The notes under the pieces: model-generated | What the model was told of the DNA's origin: nothing | The model's database searches: none | Seen by the model: only the letters and a program-made list of their open reading frames with translations | Made by a program: the position numbers and the translations under genes | Source of the DNA: Rebecca billardiae RCC1528 | Taxonomy: Eukaryota > Haptophyta | Length of the DNA stretch: 64,000 nucleotides | Direction: 5' to 3' | NCBI GenBank assembly: GCA_965240325.2 | Contig: OZ251223.1 | Span: 930,001 to 994,000, forward strand | Shown here: piece after piece, positions 50,368 to 62,669 of the stretch | How positions within the stretch are numbered: position 1 is the first letter of the stretch | How the letters are laid out: each line of letters opens with the position of its first letter

Positions 50368-53300
50368 TCATGCCGCGTCATCAGCGACAAGGATCTCGTC
50401 GTCCTGCGTGTGCCGATGATGAAAGTCGCTCATGCCGTGACCGCGAACATGATGACGAAGGTGGCTGGGGGTGCACTTGCGCTGCACGCGAACAAACGCA
50501 ATGCCGTAGCCCAGCGCTGCGCCAACGACCAGACCGACAACAGCACTGGTGATCATCGCGCCCATGTCGGCGGTCTTGCTCGAGGACGCCTTGAGAGCAG
50601 ACGATTCGAGCGAGGCAACGCACGGGCTTGGCGAGGGCGAGGGCGAGGGCGAGGGTGAGGGCGAGGGCGAGGGCGACGGGCTTGGCGACGGGCTTGGTGA
50701 TGGCGATGGCAACGGGCTGGGTGACGGCCCGGGCGAGCCCGCGCCGAACCCCTCGTTCGCCGCCGCGAGCAGCACGCCGTTCTTGTCGTCGCTCGCCTCC
50801 CACCACATCAGCCCGCCCAGGTTGTGCGCGCGCGCGTAGCTGCCCTTGGCGCGCACGGCTTCGGCGTCGTCGTACGAGATGAAGGTGGAGCCGCCCGAGA
50901 GGTACGGCACGCCCGCGGGGTCGGACCACACGCGCGTGTACGTCCCCGACGCCGCGCTGCCGTGGGGTGGCGGCACAAAGTTCGCCTCGAGGTCCCAGTA
51001 CGAGCGCACTCCGGCCTCCCACGTGCCCGCGGCCGCGCCCGTGCCCTGTCCGTACTCGCTCGGGCTCGGCTCGGTGGTGCTCCACGCGCGCCCGTACGCG
51101 GGCAGGCCGAGCACGAGCTTGGACGAGGGCACGTCGCCAAGCCAGAGCTGCACGCCCCAGTCGATGTTGTACCGCTCGTCGCCGCCCGCCGCCACGTACT
51201 CCGGGTCGTTGTACAGCGGCGCGTTGTGCGCGAGGAGCGGCGCCCAGCTGCCGTGATAGTCGTAAGTCATGAGATAGACAGCGTCGAGCACCTCACCAAG
51301 CTGGGCGCGCGGCGCGGCCCCCGAGACGTTCGGATTCATCCCCATCGCGATCGTGAGCTCCTTGTGCACGCCCGGCCAGCGCGCGTCCATCGCCGCGCGC
51401 AGCTCGGTGAGCAGCGAGAGGTAGTTCACCCAGTCGTCCGGCCGCTCGCCGTTGCCGTCCTCGCCGCAGCACACCGGGTACTCCCTGCGGGAACGAGACG
51501 CGGCGCGCGCCGGGGGAGGACACGCGAGCGTGGTGAGCCGCGCGCGCCCCGCGCACTCGCGCCCGCGCGCACGCCTCGAACATGCCGCGCGCGCACCAGT
51601 CCACGTCGATGCCGTCCATGCCCGTGCGCTCGAGCATGGCGACCGCCGAGCTCACGAGTCCGGCGCGGCCGCTCGGGTCGGCGGCGCATGCAGAGAAGTG
51701 ATCAGATTTGGTCCAGCCGCCGAGCGAGAGCGAGACGTGCAGGTGCGGGTGCTGCCGCTTGAGGATCTGGAAGGCGCCCATGTTGCCGTGCATCGTCCCC
51801 GGCGGGTCGTTCCAGCTCATGCCGAGCTCGGGGTACACGATCTCAAAGTCGGCCCACGCGTCCAGCGTGCTCACGTCGCACGCCGACGTCACGTCGAAGA
51901 AGGCGTACAGGACCTGAGCGCACGCGGAGAGTCGGAGAGAGGGCGGGGCCGTGCGCAGATCGCGTGGCGCGTGCAGTCGTCAGCGGCGGACCCGCGTTGG
52001 GCCGCGCGCGCGGCGGCGTGGCGCGTGCGCGCACGTGCGTGATTGACTCGAACTGCATGTGCCACGGCTTGAAGCCGCGCCCGTAGATGCCCCACTGCGT
52101 GAAGTACTGCACCACGCGCGAGCCGGTGGGAGCCGGGCCGGGCGAGGGCGAAGGGGACGGCGACGGGCTGGGCGAGGGTGAGGGCGAGGGCGATGGCGAG
52201 GGCGAAGGCGATGGCGATGGCGAGGGCGATGGCGAGGGCGAGGGCGAGGGCGAGGGCGAGGGCGAGGGCGAGGGCGAGGGCGAGGGCGAGGGCGAGGGCG
52301 AGGGCGACGGTGATGGCGATGGGCTCGGCAAAGGCGAGGGGGACGGTGACGGCGACGCTGCACCTGCGCAGGTCACGGTAGGCGCCTGTGAAGTGCCCTG
52401 CGCTGAGAAGCCAACGTGGCCCGCTGCCCATCCAGACACGAGGACAACATGGTACTTCTGCCCGCTGCTCTGGGAAAGCTGCAGTAGGATTGACGCGGGG
52501 GCAGGGCGGGGCGGGAGGGGGCGTTTGCGTGTCAGCATGTCACGCGCGTACGTAGGGCGCGGCCGAGGAAGCTCGACGCGAGCTCACCTCTCCGTTCCAA
52601 AAGTTGCTCACCACCACATCTGTGGCCGAGTAGTCGACGACAATCTCGAGGCCGCCCACCCACGGGCTGATGTCGATCCTGCCGCCAAAGCCTCCGGACC
52701 AGCTGCTCGTCTGCACAAAGTTGAAGGCAGGGCAGTCGGGGCTCGGCGAGGGGCTCGGCGAGGGGCTCGGCGAGGGGCTCGGCGACGGGCTTGGCGACGG
52801 GCCCGGCGACGGGCTGGGTGACGGGCTGCTTCCATCGAAATCGTCGTACAGCGAGCGCACGGCCTGGCTCACCTGCGGCGCCGACGCGACGTCGGCCGAG
52901 GCCGCCCAGAAGAAGGTGCCGCCGTGCGCTGGCTCGAGCTCGAGCAGCGTGGACACGGCCGCCGACGCCTCCGCGGCGTCCGAGTTGGAGCCCGTCCCGG
53001 AGCAGTCGGAGATGCACATGCCGACGTGCACCATGGACGCATCTCCACCGAACACGTGGTCGCGCAGCGCGCGCAGGTTGGGAAGTGGGTCCTGCGAGCT
53101 TCCGTCGCCCGTGTTGCGCACGCGGTACGGCCCGTTGTAGTACTGGACGAGCACCTTGTCGATCGCCGGCGGCGTCTGCGAGGCGAGGTCCTGCAGGCAG
53201 CGGAAGTAGGTGTCGCCCTCGTCGACCGTGCCGTCCATGGGCGCGTGCGCGACGAGCTTGTCCGGCATCGCCGCCTTGAGGCCGGTCGAGAGCTCGGCGA

Positions 53301-54987
53301 GGAAGTTGCGCTGCGCGAGCGCCTGCGCCTCGCCGAGCATCACCGGCGTGTGTGGCGTGGGCGTGTCCCACGACCGACCGTCGAGGAAGTACTCGTAGTC
53401 GATGTCGACGCCGTCAAACTCGTATGCTGTGACGCGCAGCGGCCAGGGCCACATGTTTGGCGGGCCGCCGGGGCGGGCGGGGCGCGCGCGCAGATGAGAG
53501 TGAGCGCCGAGCGCACTCTGAGGGCGATCAGGATGAGCGCGCGCGCGCTCGTGCGGGCTCGTGGCGGCCAGGCAGGCGCAGCGCAGCGCGCGGGTTATCC
53601 TCGCGCACCTTGCACGAGCGCTTGCAGCTGCGTGACGAGCGCCGCCTCCTTGCCAAAGCAGTGGTCCCAGCAGTGGTTGCCGCCCTTGGTCAGCGAGGAG
53701 TCAGTCCACAGCCCGCCCATGCCGGCGCCGCCAAAGCTGACGAGCACGCGCTTGCCCTGCGCGCGCCACTGCGCGACGATCGCGGGGTCGGCATTGTTGC
53801 CGCAGATGGGCACGGTCGGCGGGACGGTGCACGTCTCGTCGCACAGATTGCCCGACGCAGCCCACGTGTACGTGACTGCGAACGCGACGACAATGGTCGA
53901 GTACGGGGTCACGTCCGCTGGGCAGGGCAGCCAGTTCTCGACGTACATGCTGAGCTCGTGCGCGCGCTCGACGGGCGGTGGCGTCGGCGGCGCGGGCGGA
54001 GGGGCCGGGGGCGACGGGCTGGGCGGCTGCACCGGCGGCGGCGACGGCGACGGCGGGCTGTGGGGGGCGGGCTCGGCGTCAGAGTCGTACGAGGCCACAG
54101 CCGGGCCAGCCAGGTACTCGACGCCAAACTCGCCGTCGTACGCGCGGCGGTAGCAGTTGCCCATGGTCTCGGGCGTGCACCGGGATGCGTCGCTGGGCAA
54201 GTGGTCGAACGGGGATGAGATGCTTGTCACAGGCGCCACCTTGGACAGGAAGGACTCGTGGCTCTCGGACGTGCCGCTGATGGTCACGTCAGCGCAGGTG
54301 GCAAAGAACTCGAGGTCGGTCACCTGCTGCACGGACGCCCACTCCCAGCGCAGCACGCAGTGGTCGCACGACGGGAGCCAGTCCGGAAGCGTCACGGGCC
54401 ACGAGTTCACCGACGGCGGCGAGAGGCCGTTGAAGCCGGCGTCGTACACGTCCTTGTCCACGCAGCCCGGGAAGGCGGCCAGCTTGATCCAGCGCTCTGG
54501 CTCATCCACGTTCGAATCGTACGAGATGTAGCTGGGCCGCGAGGCGGGGCGGGGGGAGGGGGCACGCAGGGCGTGAGGATGCGTTTGCGTGCGCGCGCCA
54601 GCTCGCGCATCTCGGTCGCCCGGCGCACCCGCGACGCTGCGCGCATGCCGCGCGTGGCACTCACAGGTAGCAATCACCAGGGTGCGGCGCACTCAGCTCC
54701 CACGAGACCGTGATGGTCTCACCCGCGGCGTAGGCTTGGAAAGGCGGTGATGCCGGCCGTGACTCACGGCAACGTAAGGCGTTGTGCGAGTACTGGTGCA
54801 TCGAGATCGACAACGGCCCTGCCAGCTTGTACACGGGCTCGTCGAGGCGGTACGTGGCAGTCGGCGACGTGTGCGCTCCGTCGTCGTACTGCGGCAGCCA
54901 GAGCGGAGGGCGAGGGGTGGGCTGGGACATGTGGCCATGGCCACGCGCAAGCGCAGGAAGCAGTGCGAGGAGGAGCCGGCGAGGCAT
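50368..54987 (-). CDS. Multi-modular chitinolytic protein: LPMO-like + GH18 + CBM2 + GH18 + membrane anchor
   Basis: Six exons join in frame: 54987-54665, 54531-53609, 53426-52588, 52478-52035, 51913-51597 and 51484-50368, giving 1320 aa. All introns are GT-AG, 109-182 bp. A signal peptide (1-16) leaves His17 first ([10 protein letters not shown]). This and a second His in [15 protein letters not shown] form the copper-brace pattern of lytic polysaccharide monooxygenases; [11 protein letters not shown] ends that domain (~190). A Pro-rich linker leads to GH18 number 1 (~297-600; DGVDIDYE, catalytic Glu427). A CBM2-like module follows at 646-733 (Trp/Gly motifs, [20 protein letters not shown]), then a Ser-Pro linker. 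GH18 number 2 begins near 818 (DGIDVDWEYP, catalytic Glu950). After another Ser-Pro linker come a membrane helix (~1258-1280) and a short His-rich tail. It probably oxidises and hydrolyses chitin at the cell surface or in an endomembrane. Confidence 0.87.
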
Positions 54988-56182
54988 CACACGGCGGTGT
55001 CCGAAGGGCGTGGCAGCCGCGCGAGCGAGCAGAAGACGGTGCCGCGGGCTGGGCGGGTCGTTAGCTCCTTGGGCGCGGTGCGGGCGAGGAAAATGATGCC
55101 GCCGACAAGATGATATCAGGAAGGAAAAGGACACCCCGTCGGACGAATGGCCGTTTGCTGGCTTATTCGTTTGACGAATACAAACACTTGGAAGGAAGGT
55201 TCGTCCAGTCGAGTGCATCGAATTCTGAGACGGTGATGACCGAGCCACGATGAATCCAGCAGCTATCTCAAATAAAAAGAGCAATCCGGCGACGTCACCG
55301 GCGGCGGCGGCGGTCCGGCCAGGGCCAAGCGATTTACAGCTTGCCCATGATGCTTTACTAAGACGGCTGGACTCTGACAAGTGACAGCAGAGTAAGAGCT
55401 CACAGTAGCGGAGCCGCGCTGGCAACCGTGCCGTGCGCGGGCTGGCGTGCCGCACAGGGTTATATCACGGTGTCATATCACTATCAGCCATCACGGGCCC
55501 CCGCGCGCGCGGCCCCGACTCGCCCGCGCGGCCCGGCCCGGGGCGGCCCGGCGGCTGACTGCCTCGAGTCCTCACGCGGATCTGACAAATTTACTACCGT
55601 ATAGCTACACGAGCTGCCTGCGGACCGTAGACTCAGACTGGCGCAGCACGGCCCGCGCCGCTGACAGAGATTGAGAGAATAATCATCTAAATGATGGCGC
55701 AAATGTCAATGCGGCCCGCCGGCCCGGGGCCGGGGCTTCCGGGCCGCAGACGCAGTCGCCCGGACCCGGTCGCCGCCGCCGTGAGCGCGCCCCGTCGCCG
55801 TCGGCGCCGCGGCGCGCCGCGGTCGGCGGGGCGGCCGATCCCGGCCATCCGAGAATATACGAGTACCAGGGGGGCTCCGGCTCGTGAGTTCAGAGTTGCC
55901 ACGAGCACGCGGCTTCGCGTCGCGCGAATTAGGCGCAGGCTCGTCGGATTCCGCGCGGATTTGAAAGAGGCCTGCTGAAGCGTCTGCCGGGCCGCAACGC
56001 AGACGCGCGGCTGCGCCATCGGTCGCCCGATGCGCCTTGGTAGACCTATTGGTGAGGTACAAGTAGCAAGCAGATGACCCACGTCACTGCGGCTACAACC
56101 TGCCGCGCGCGCCGCGGCAGCGCCGAGCGCCCGGCGGCGGCGGCCTGAGCCACGTGCTGATCGCCGGGCGCGCGCGGGGCGG
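54988..56182. other. Intergenic region upstream of the chitinolytic gene
   Basis: About 1.2 kb between two minus-strand genes. The part near 55100-55300 is AT-richer and likely holds the promoter of the chitinolytic gene. A very GC-rich block lies around 55490-55560 and 55710-55830. No gene is supported on either strand. Confidence 0.5.
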
Positions 56183-58086
56183 CTACACGGTGAGTCGGCT
56201 GAGGAGCGCGTGCGTGACGCCGTGCGTCTGGAAGATGGCCTGCGAGAGGTTCATCCCGTGGTGCAGCTGCGCCTTGGCGAGCCATGGGATGCACCCCTTG
56301 ACCATCTCGATGTCGGGGTCGAGCCGGATCGAGAGGCCCTCGCACACCTTCATCGCGAGCGCGATCGTGATGAAGTTGCCCTCGAGCTTGACCTTGTGCG
56401 TGCACGCCAGGTTGAAGATGCGCGCCGTGTACTCGGCAAAGTTCTGGAAGAAGGGCATCGTCTTGGAGTCGTCGATGATCTGCTGGATGCCGTCGCAGAA
56501 GCCGTCCACGTCGGCGCACAGCTGCTCGCTCGCGTTCTCCACCATCAGCTTGCCCGCCTCCTTGCCGTCCCAGCTGAGGAACGCGTGCATGATGGAGAGC
56601 ATCATCTTGTGCGTGTCCGGCCGCAGCTCCTGCGAGGCGGCGGCGGGGACGGGTCGGCGTCGTCGGCGCGGGCGCGTGGGCGCGCGCGCGCGCGCGCGCT
56701 CCGTCCGTTGGCCGCGCGCGCGCGGGCGCACGCGTGCTCGCGCGCGGTGCGGTGCGCGGTGCGCGGCGCGCTCACCTTGACGATGCCCGCGTCGAGGTAG
56801 ATCATGACGAGGTTGCCGACGGTGCCGCTCACGAGGATGTTGCCCGGGTGCAGGTCGCAGTGCACGAAGTTGTCGATGAAGATCATCTTGGCCATCGAGT
56901 TCATGCCGAGGCGCGAGAGCTCCTTCTTCGACTCGGCGCAGCACGCCTCCGACTCGATGAACTGCGTGATGGGCACGCCGTCCTCGAAGGTCTCGATGAG
57001 CACGTCGCGCGAGGTGTGCTCCATCACGGGCAGCGGGATGTGTATGCCCCTGTCCTCCGAGAAGTTCGCGTGCAGCCGCTGCAGGTTGTGCGCCTCCTGC
57101 CGCAGGTCCAGCTGCCACACCATCTGGAGCGCAAAGTCCTCAACCACATCCGGTAGCGAGAGCCAGCGCAGCGCGGGCACGAGCGCGAGCGCGCGCGCGA
57201 TCGAGCGCATGATGTCGAGGTCGACCGCGACCATGTACTCGACCCCCGGGTGGATCACCTTCACCGCCACCTCCATCGGCCCCGTGAGCACGCCGCTCGC
57301 CGCGAGCGGCCGCTTGGGCGTGAGCGTGCCCTTGTACACCTGCGCGATGCAGCCCGAGCCAATCACCTCCGGCCGCAGCCGCAGCTCGGACTCCCAGCCC
57401 GGGCCGAGCTCGCGCGCGAGGATGCGCTGCGTGTCGCGCCACGGGTGTGGGAACACCGAGTCGTGCAGCCGCTCGAACGTCCGGCAGAACTGCTCGGGGA
57501 ACAGGTCGGAGCGCGAGCTCGCCCACTGCGCGAGCTTGATGTACGTCGGACCGGCGCGGTGCACGGCGCGCAGCGCGTACTCCCAGCAGAGCTCCTCGAT
57601 GAGCGGGATCAGCCGGCCAAGCGTCAGCGCGAGCGGCACGCCGAAAACCAGCGGGAGCGAGAGCAGCATCAAGCTCAGCACGCGCCGGATCATCCGCGTC
57701 AAGCGCGAGAGCATGGGGATGTCGTCGTTGATCACGATGCGCGGCTTGCTCGTGCGCCTGACGACGTGCGCGGAGCGCTCGTGGAGGAATTTGCTGTCGC
57801 ACGCGGCCATGCGCTGGTCCGCCAGCGCTCGCGCGGCGCCCCAGGTGCACGCTGCCGCCACCACCACGCCGCCACACTGCGCGCCCATCCGCGCGGCGGC
57901 CGCAGCCGCTGGCTGCGCCAGGACGTGCTCGTGGCGCAGATGCTGCAGGGCGAAGCTCGCGGAAGCGCGCTGGTGGGTGAGTGCGCTCATTGGGCGCTCG
58001 AGCCTCACCAGCGCGCGCGGCGTCGCGGCCGCAAAGGCCGGGCGCCGCGCCCAGCCGGCTCGTCGCATCATCAGGCCCTGCATCAT
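56183..58086 (-). CDS. ABC1/UbiB-family atypical kinase, ADCK2-like
   Basis: Two exons, 58086-56776 and 56629-56183, join in frame across a 146 bp GT-AG intron, giving 585 aa. The N terminus (MMQGLMMRRAGWARRPAFAA) is basic and acid-free, fitting mitochondrial import. A hydrophobic segment at about 130-160 (MIRRVLSLMLLSLPLVFGVP) may anchor the protein. ABC1 signatures are YIKLAQWASSRSDLFP (the KxGQ motif, with Ala for Gly), GSGCIAQVYKG, VAVKVIHPGV, DNFVHCDLHPGNILV and a DAG triplet (YLDAGIV) where DFG usually stands. Family members COQ8/ADCK support coenzyme Q synthesis and lipid homeostasis in mitochondria. The Ala in the KxGQ motif and the overall layout point to the ADCK2 branch. The start is the first ATG; an upstream in-frame GTG is ignored. 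Confidence 0.88.
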
Positions 58087-58508
58087 CGCGGGTGATGTCA
58101 CCCAGTTCTCCGGCAGCCGCCCTGCGCGGCCCCTTTTCTTTGCTGATGACAGTTTTCATTTTCAATTGCCGAAAGGAGCACGGCGGCGGAAATCTAAATC
58201 TCAGACTGGGCGACCCACATACGCCTCCCAACGGGCGGTTACAAGGCTTCAAGCTGCAGATCATAGCTCGCTCGCGGCGAGATCGGTTCGTTGGCAACCG
58301 ATCTAGCCTACGTCCGAATATGGAGCTTTCGCTCAGATATCGAATTGCAGCGCGACCCATAGCTATCTTTCTTCGGCGCGACTTTAATCAACGCTCAGTT
58401 GCCGCGAGCTCGCTTACCCGCCCAGGGCCCTTGCTTGCCTCAGCAGGGAGGCGACCTCTTGCCACAGGGCGCTCGCCAACCCCCGGCGCCAAGCAGCGCT
58501 TGGCAGCG
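58087..58508. promoter_or_regulatory. Bidirectional promoter region (ABC1 kinase / CNB-RGS kinase)
   Basis: 422 bp between divergent starts. An AT-richer block at 58130-58200 (TTTTC/AATT words) and another at 58255-58400 may be the core promoters. Confidence 0.45.
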
Positions 58509-61500
58509 ATGGGTTGCGCGCCGTCCAAGCCCCAGACAGCGGAGAACCCGCAGAGGGCGACCAACTCTCGTGCGTGCTTCCCCGCGCGCGAACGCTCCGT
58601 GCGCAGCCGGGGCGTTTGTGCACGCGCGGACGCCGGACTGCGTTTGGCTGTTTCGCGCGGGCTGCCGGGCTGGTGGTGCCCGCTCACGCGCCGATCTCGC
58701 CGCGCGCACGCGCAGGCCCGACGCTGGCGAGCGACGAGCAGGAGTATGCGCAGCTCAGTGAGGTGCGCAGCCCCTCACGCCGGCCCGCACGCGCGCGCGC
58801 CATTCGGTGTGGCTCACGCCATCAGCGCCCGCGCGTCGGCCTGGCTCGCGCGCCGCAGAAACTCTTCTCGAACGCCGGGAAGGCGCGCACGCTCAAGGAG
58901 GGGGACGTGATCATCGAGGAGGGCAAGATGACCCTCTCGTTCTTCTTCATCCGCGACGGCGTCGTCTCCCTCGTCAAGAAGTCGGGCGACGGCACGCCGG
59001 ACAAGGAGATTGCGAAGCGCAGCAAGGGCAACATCATCGGAGAGATGTCCTTCCTGACTGGCGAGGCGCCGGGTGTGACGATCATCGCGAAGAGCCCGAC
59101 GGTGAGCGTATGGGAGGTGGAGCACAGCCGCGTCGTCGCGCAGCTCAAGTCCAACCCGCACGACCTCGGCCTGCTCTTCAAGATGGTGCGCGGCGCGCTG
59201 GCAGCCGCCGCAGCATGCGCGCGCGCGCACGCGCAGCGGTCGGCCCTGGCCCGATGTGCCGCCCGCGCGCCGTGCGACGACGCGGTGCTGGCGCGCGGTG
59301 CTGACGCGCGCCCTCGCGGCCGGCTGCGTTGGCGGCGGCGGCGGCGACCCTGCGCGCGCTCGCGCCGCGCAGATGGCCACCTACCTGGGCGACCGCATTT
59401 CCGAGCTCTCCTCGCAGCTGCGATCAGAGGTCGCGTCCGATGACGAGGTGACGTCCAAGAAGCTCGCCGCGCCCACCGACGGCGGCGGCGCGCACAACGT
59501 GGTCAAGTACCGGATGCTGTTCGGCATCAAGGGGGAGGAGCAGCTGATGATGCGCACGACGTGCTCGATGCGCAAGGAGGTGAACGCCGTGAAGGACCCC
59601 AACGTCGCCTTCGGCGAGATGTTCATCTTCGAGCAGCACCTGTGCTTTGACTGGAAGGTGTTTGGCTTCCACCGCCAGCTCTCTGTGCCGTTCACCGAGG
59701 TGCTCGCGGTGCTGATCACGCGCACGAAGCAGGTGGAGGTGCAGTGCAAGGGCATGTCGTACGAGCTCAGCTTCACCGAGCGGCAGGACGAGATCCTGCA
59801 GCTCATGGAGCACTGCCGCAAGAACGTGCGCGCGCGCGAGCTGAACGCGGAGCTCAAGTCGTCACTCTCCGAGGGCGGGCGCGAGTGGCTGCAGGGCGAC
59901 GAGCAGGAGATGCTCGCCGAGCTGCTCGAGGACAAGGCGGCGCTGGGGCTGGGCTTCCCGGTGTCGTCGGACAACAAGGGCGGCGCGCAGGCCCTCGACA
60001 TGACGCTCACCGAGAAGGACTGGGAGCTCTTCCTCTCCGGCTCCAAGCTGCGCAAGTACAAGCGCGACGAGACGGTGATCCGCGAGGGCCAGCCGACCGC
60101 CGCGCTGTACCAGATCATGCAGGGGCGCGTGCGCGTCGAGCTGCAGCTGCCGCAGCAGTCCAAGTCGATCGTGGTGGCGCACCGCAGCGCGGGCGACATG
60201 TTCGGCGAGATCTCGCTGCTCAAGCTCGGCCACGCCACCGCCTCCATCGTCGCCGACGACGAGTCGGTCGTGATGTACATTCTCGAGGGCCAGTACCTCG
60301 ACTCGCTCTTTCGCACCGAGCCGGGCCTTCCATCTCGGTTCTACTGCTTCCTCGCCACGACGCAGGCGAGCCGGCTGAAGGAGCTCTCGGCGTCGGCGGT
60401 GTCGTCGACGAAGCGCGAGGTGCACGCGTCGAACTACGCGCGGCTCACCATCTCGCAGGTCATGGGCAACGCCGCGTACAAGCGCATCTACCGCAAGTAC
60501 CTCGTGCGGCACGAGCAGGAGGCGGGCGACAAGAAGCAGTCGGCCGCGTGGCTGCACGCGTTCGAGCTGCACACGGAGGCGATGGCGGTGAAGGTGGCGC
60601 CCGACGCGGAGCAGCTGGTCAAGCTCGGGAACAAGGCGTACGACAAATTCCTCGCGGCCGACGGCGAGGTGAAGGACGGCGTCGCCGTGCGCAAGGCGCC
60701 GGAGGAGACGCTGGAATTTGTGACGGACGCGCACCGCGCGCGCGCGCGCGCCGCGCTCGACGAGGTCGCGCGCAAGGGCGACGACGCGGGGCCCAAGGCG
60801 CTCAAGGAGGCGCGCGCGGCGTTCGCGGACGTGGAGCTCGCGTCGATGCACGCGCTCGAGGGCCCGCCGTTCGACGCGTTCCTCGGCTCGGAGCACTACG
60901 GCTACGTGCTCGAGCTCAAGGCGAAGGAGGGCCACGTGCCCGGCCTCGCAGACTTCAGGCTCGTGCGCGTGCTCGGCCAGGGCGGGTTCGGGCAGGTGCT
61001 CGAGGTGGTGAAGCGCGACTGCGGCAAGCGGTACGCGATGAAGGTGATGCACAAGGAGATGATGCGCCGCTCGCTCGGCTCCTCGTGGCAGCGCAAGATC
61101 GGCCTCGAGCGCGACCTCCTCGCCTCGCTCGACCACCCCTTCCTCGTCAACCTCAAGTACGCGTTCCAGAACACGGAGTTCCTCGTGCTGGTGATGGACC
61201 TCGTGCGCTCGTCCGACCTGAGCGAGTTCGTGCTCGGCAAGCGGCGGCTAACGCGCGCGCAGGTGAAGTGGGTGATCATGGAGGTGATGGTCGTGATGCG
61301 CTACATCCACAAGCAGGGCGTGCTCTACCGGGACCTCAAGCCCGAGAACCTGCTCGTCGACGCAGACGGCCACATTCGGCTGATTGACATGGGGCTCGCC
61401 GCGCGCATCTCGGAGAAGCACCCAAAGCGCATGTCGCGCGTCGGAACGGACATCTACATGGCGCCCGAGGTGCGGTTCGTGAAGGAGCGCAAGGAGGGGT

Positions 61501-62232
61501 ACGGCGTGCTCGCGGACTGGTACACCGTCGGCGTGCTCATGTACGAGCTCACCACGGGGCACACGCCGTACGTGATCAACGACGACCACGACCCGCCCTA
61601 CCGCGAGCACCCGTTTGGCGACGATCGGATGGATGACTTTGTGCGCCGGCTGTGCGAGAAGGACAAGAAGCGCCGCCTCGGCGCGGGCGCGAGGGGCGTG
61701 AACGAGATCTTCGAGCACCCGTTCTGGGAGGGCATCGACTGGGAGGTCGTGGAGAAGCGCACGATGCCGAGCCCGATGCTCTCCATCGGTGCGCGCTCGG
61801 CGGGCGCGAGTCGGGCGCGCGAGCGCGCGTGCGGCGGCGCCCCGCGAGCGCGCGCGCCCGGCTGACTCGCTGCCGCCGCGATCGCGCGCGATACCCTGCG
61901 CGCGCAGAGCGCATGAAGCTGGGCCGCAAGAAGAAGGAGAAGGAGAACCAGGCGCAGCAGACCGCGAACGACCTCGCCGAGGCTGAGCGAGAGGAGTTCG
62001 ACGACGAGTTCCACCTCAAGGTGAGACAGCAACGAGCCGCCGCGCGCACCGCCGCGCACCGCACCGCGCGCACCGCGCCGCGCGCGCGCCGCTTCGACGT
62101 GGCTCACGCAGCGCGCGCCCCTGCTGCCCGCGTGCGCACTGCTGGCGTGTGCAGTCGTGGGACTTTGTGGCGCCGGCGGCCATCGTAGAGGAGTACCTCG
62201 AGAACATCAACCACACAATCTCGACCATCTGA
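58509..62232 (+). CDS. AGC-type protein kinase with CNB, GRAM and RGS domains
   Basis: Six exons join in frame: 58509-58569, 58716-58762, 58859-59185, 59373-61788, 61908-62020 and 62155-62232, giving 1013 aa. All introns are GT-AG. The start MGCAPSKP is a good N-myristoylation site with a palmitoylatable Cys. Domains in order: cyclic-nucleotide-binding-like (37-145), GRAM/PH-like (about 192-293; MFIFEQHLCFDWKVFG), a second CNB-like domain (about 365-465; GDMFGEISLL), an RGS homology domain (about 505-657; AFADVELASMHALEGPPFDA FL) and an AGC kinase domain (about 672-930; GQGGFGQV, AMKV, YRDLKPEN, APE), then a C-terminal tail (AIVEEYLENINHTISTI). The kinase has DMG instead of DFG. Both CNB domains lack the usual phosphate-binding Arg (GEAPGVT, LGHATAS), so cAMP/cGMP binding is doubtful. 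RGS + AGC kinase is the GRK layout. Confidence 0.88.
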
Positions 62233-62669
62233 TGCCGCTGCTGAGCCTGATGATGGACGTCGATCGACAACACCTGCGGCAGCGGGCGGCGCGCCGCCAC
62301 CGGCGCGGCACGTGACGTTAATTGCGTGTACTAACTGTTACACACGATCCGCCGCGGGGGAACCGTCTCCGGTTCAGACTCTGGCGCTGATTGATGCTGC
62401 GCGCGTACTCGTCATCGTCGATTCGTCTGATTATGTTTGCTATTCGGCGGCAGCAGGCCGGCAGCGGCGGCGGGGGCTGCCGTGCCGCGTGCGCGGCGGT
62501 CGGCGGTCGGCGTCACTGGCTTCGTTGCCAACTCGACGGGAGCGCGATCGAAAAAGGAAACGCATTTTGGGGGGCGCCCGCTTTAAAAAAAATATTTGCG
62601 CCAACCGCCGCCCCCCCGGGCCGGACGCGTCGCGCCCCACCCCGTGCCGCGGCGCCCGCCACCGCCGAG
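62233..62669. other. Intergenic region upstream of the CS-domain gene
   Basis: About 437 bp. A conspicuous A-run with ATATTT at about 62583-62596, some 75 bp before the next ATG, is the best core-promoter candidate. No gene is supported. Confidence 0.5.

Noticed and set aside
50630-50720. GC-rich microsatellite-like repeats in 50630-50720, 52140-52340 and 52735-52820
   Set aside because: They encode the Ser-Pro linkers of the chitinolytic protein, in frame, so they are coding rather than stray satellites.
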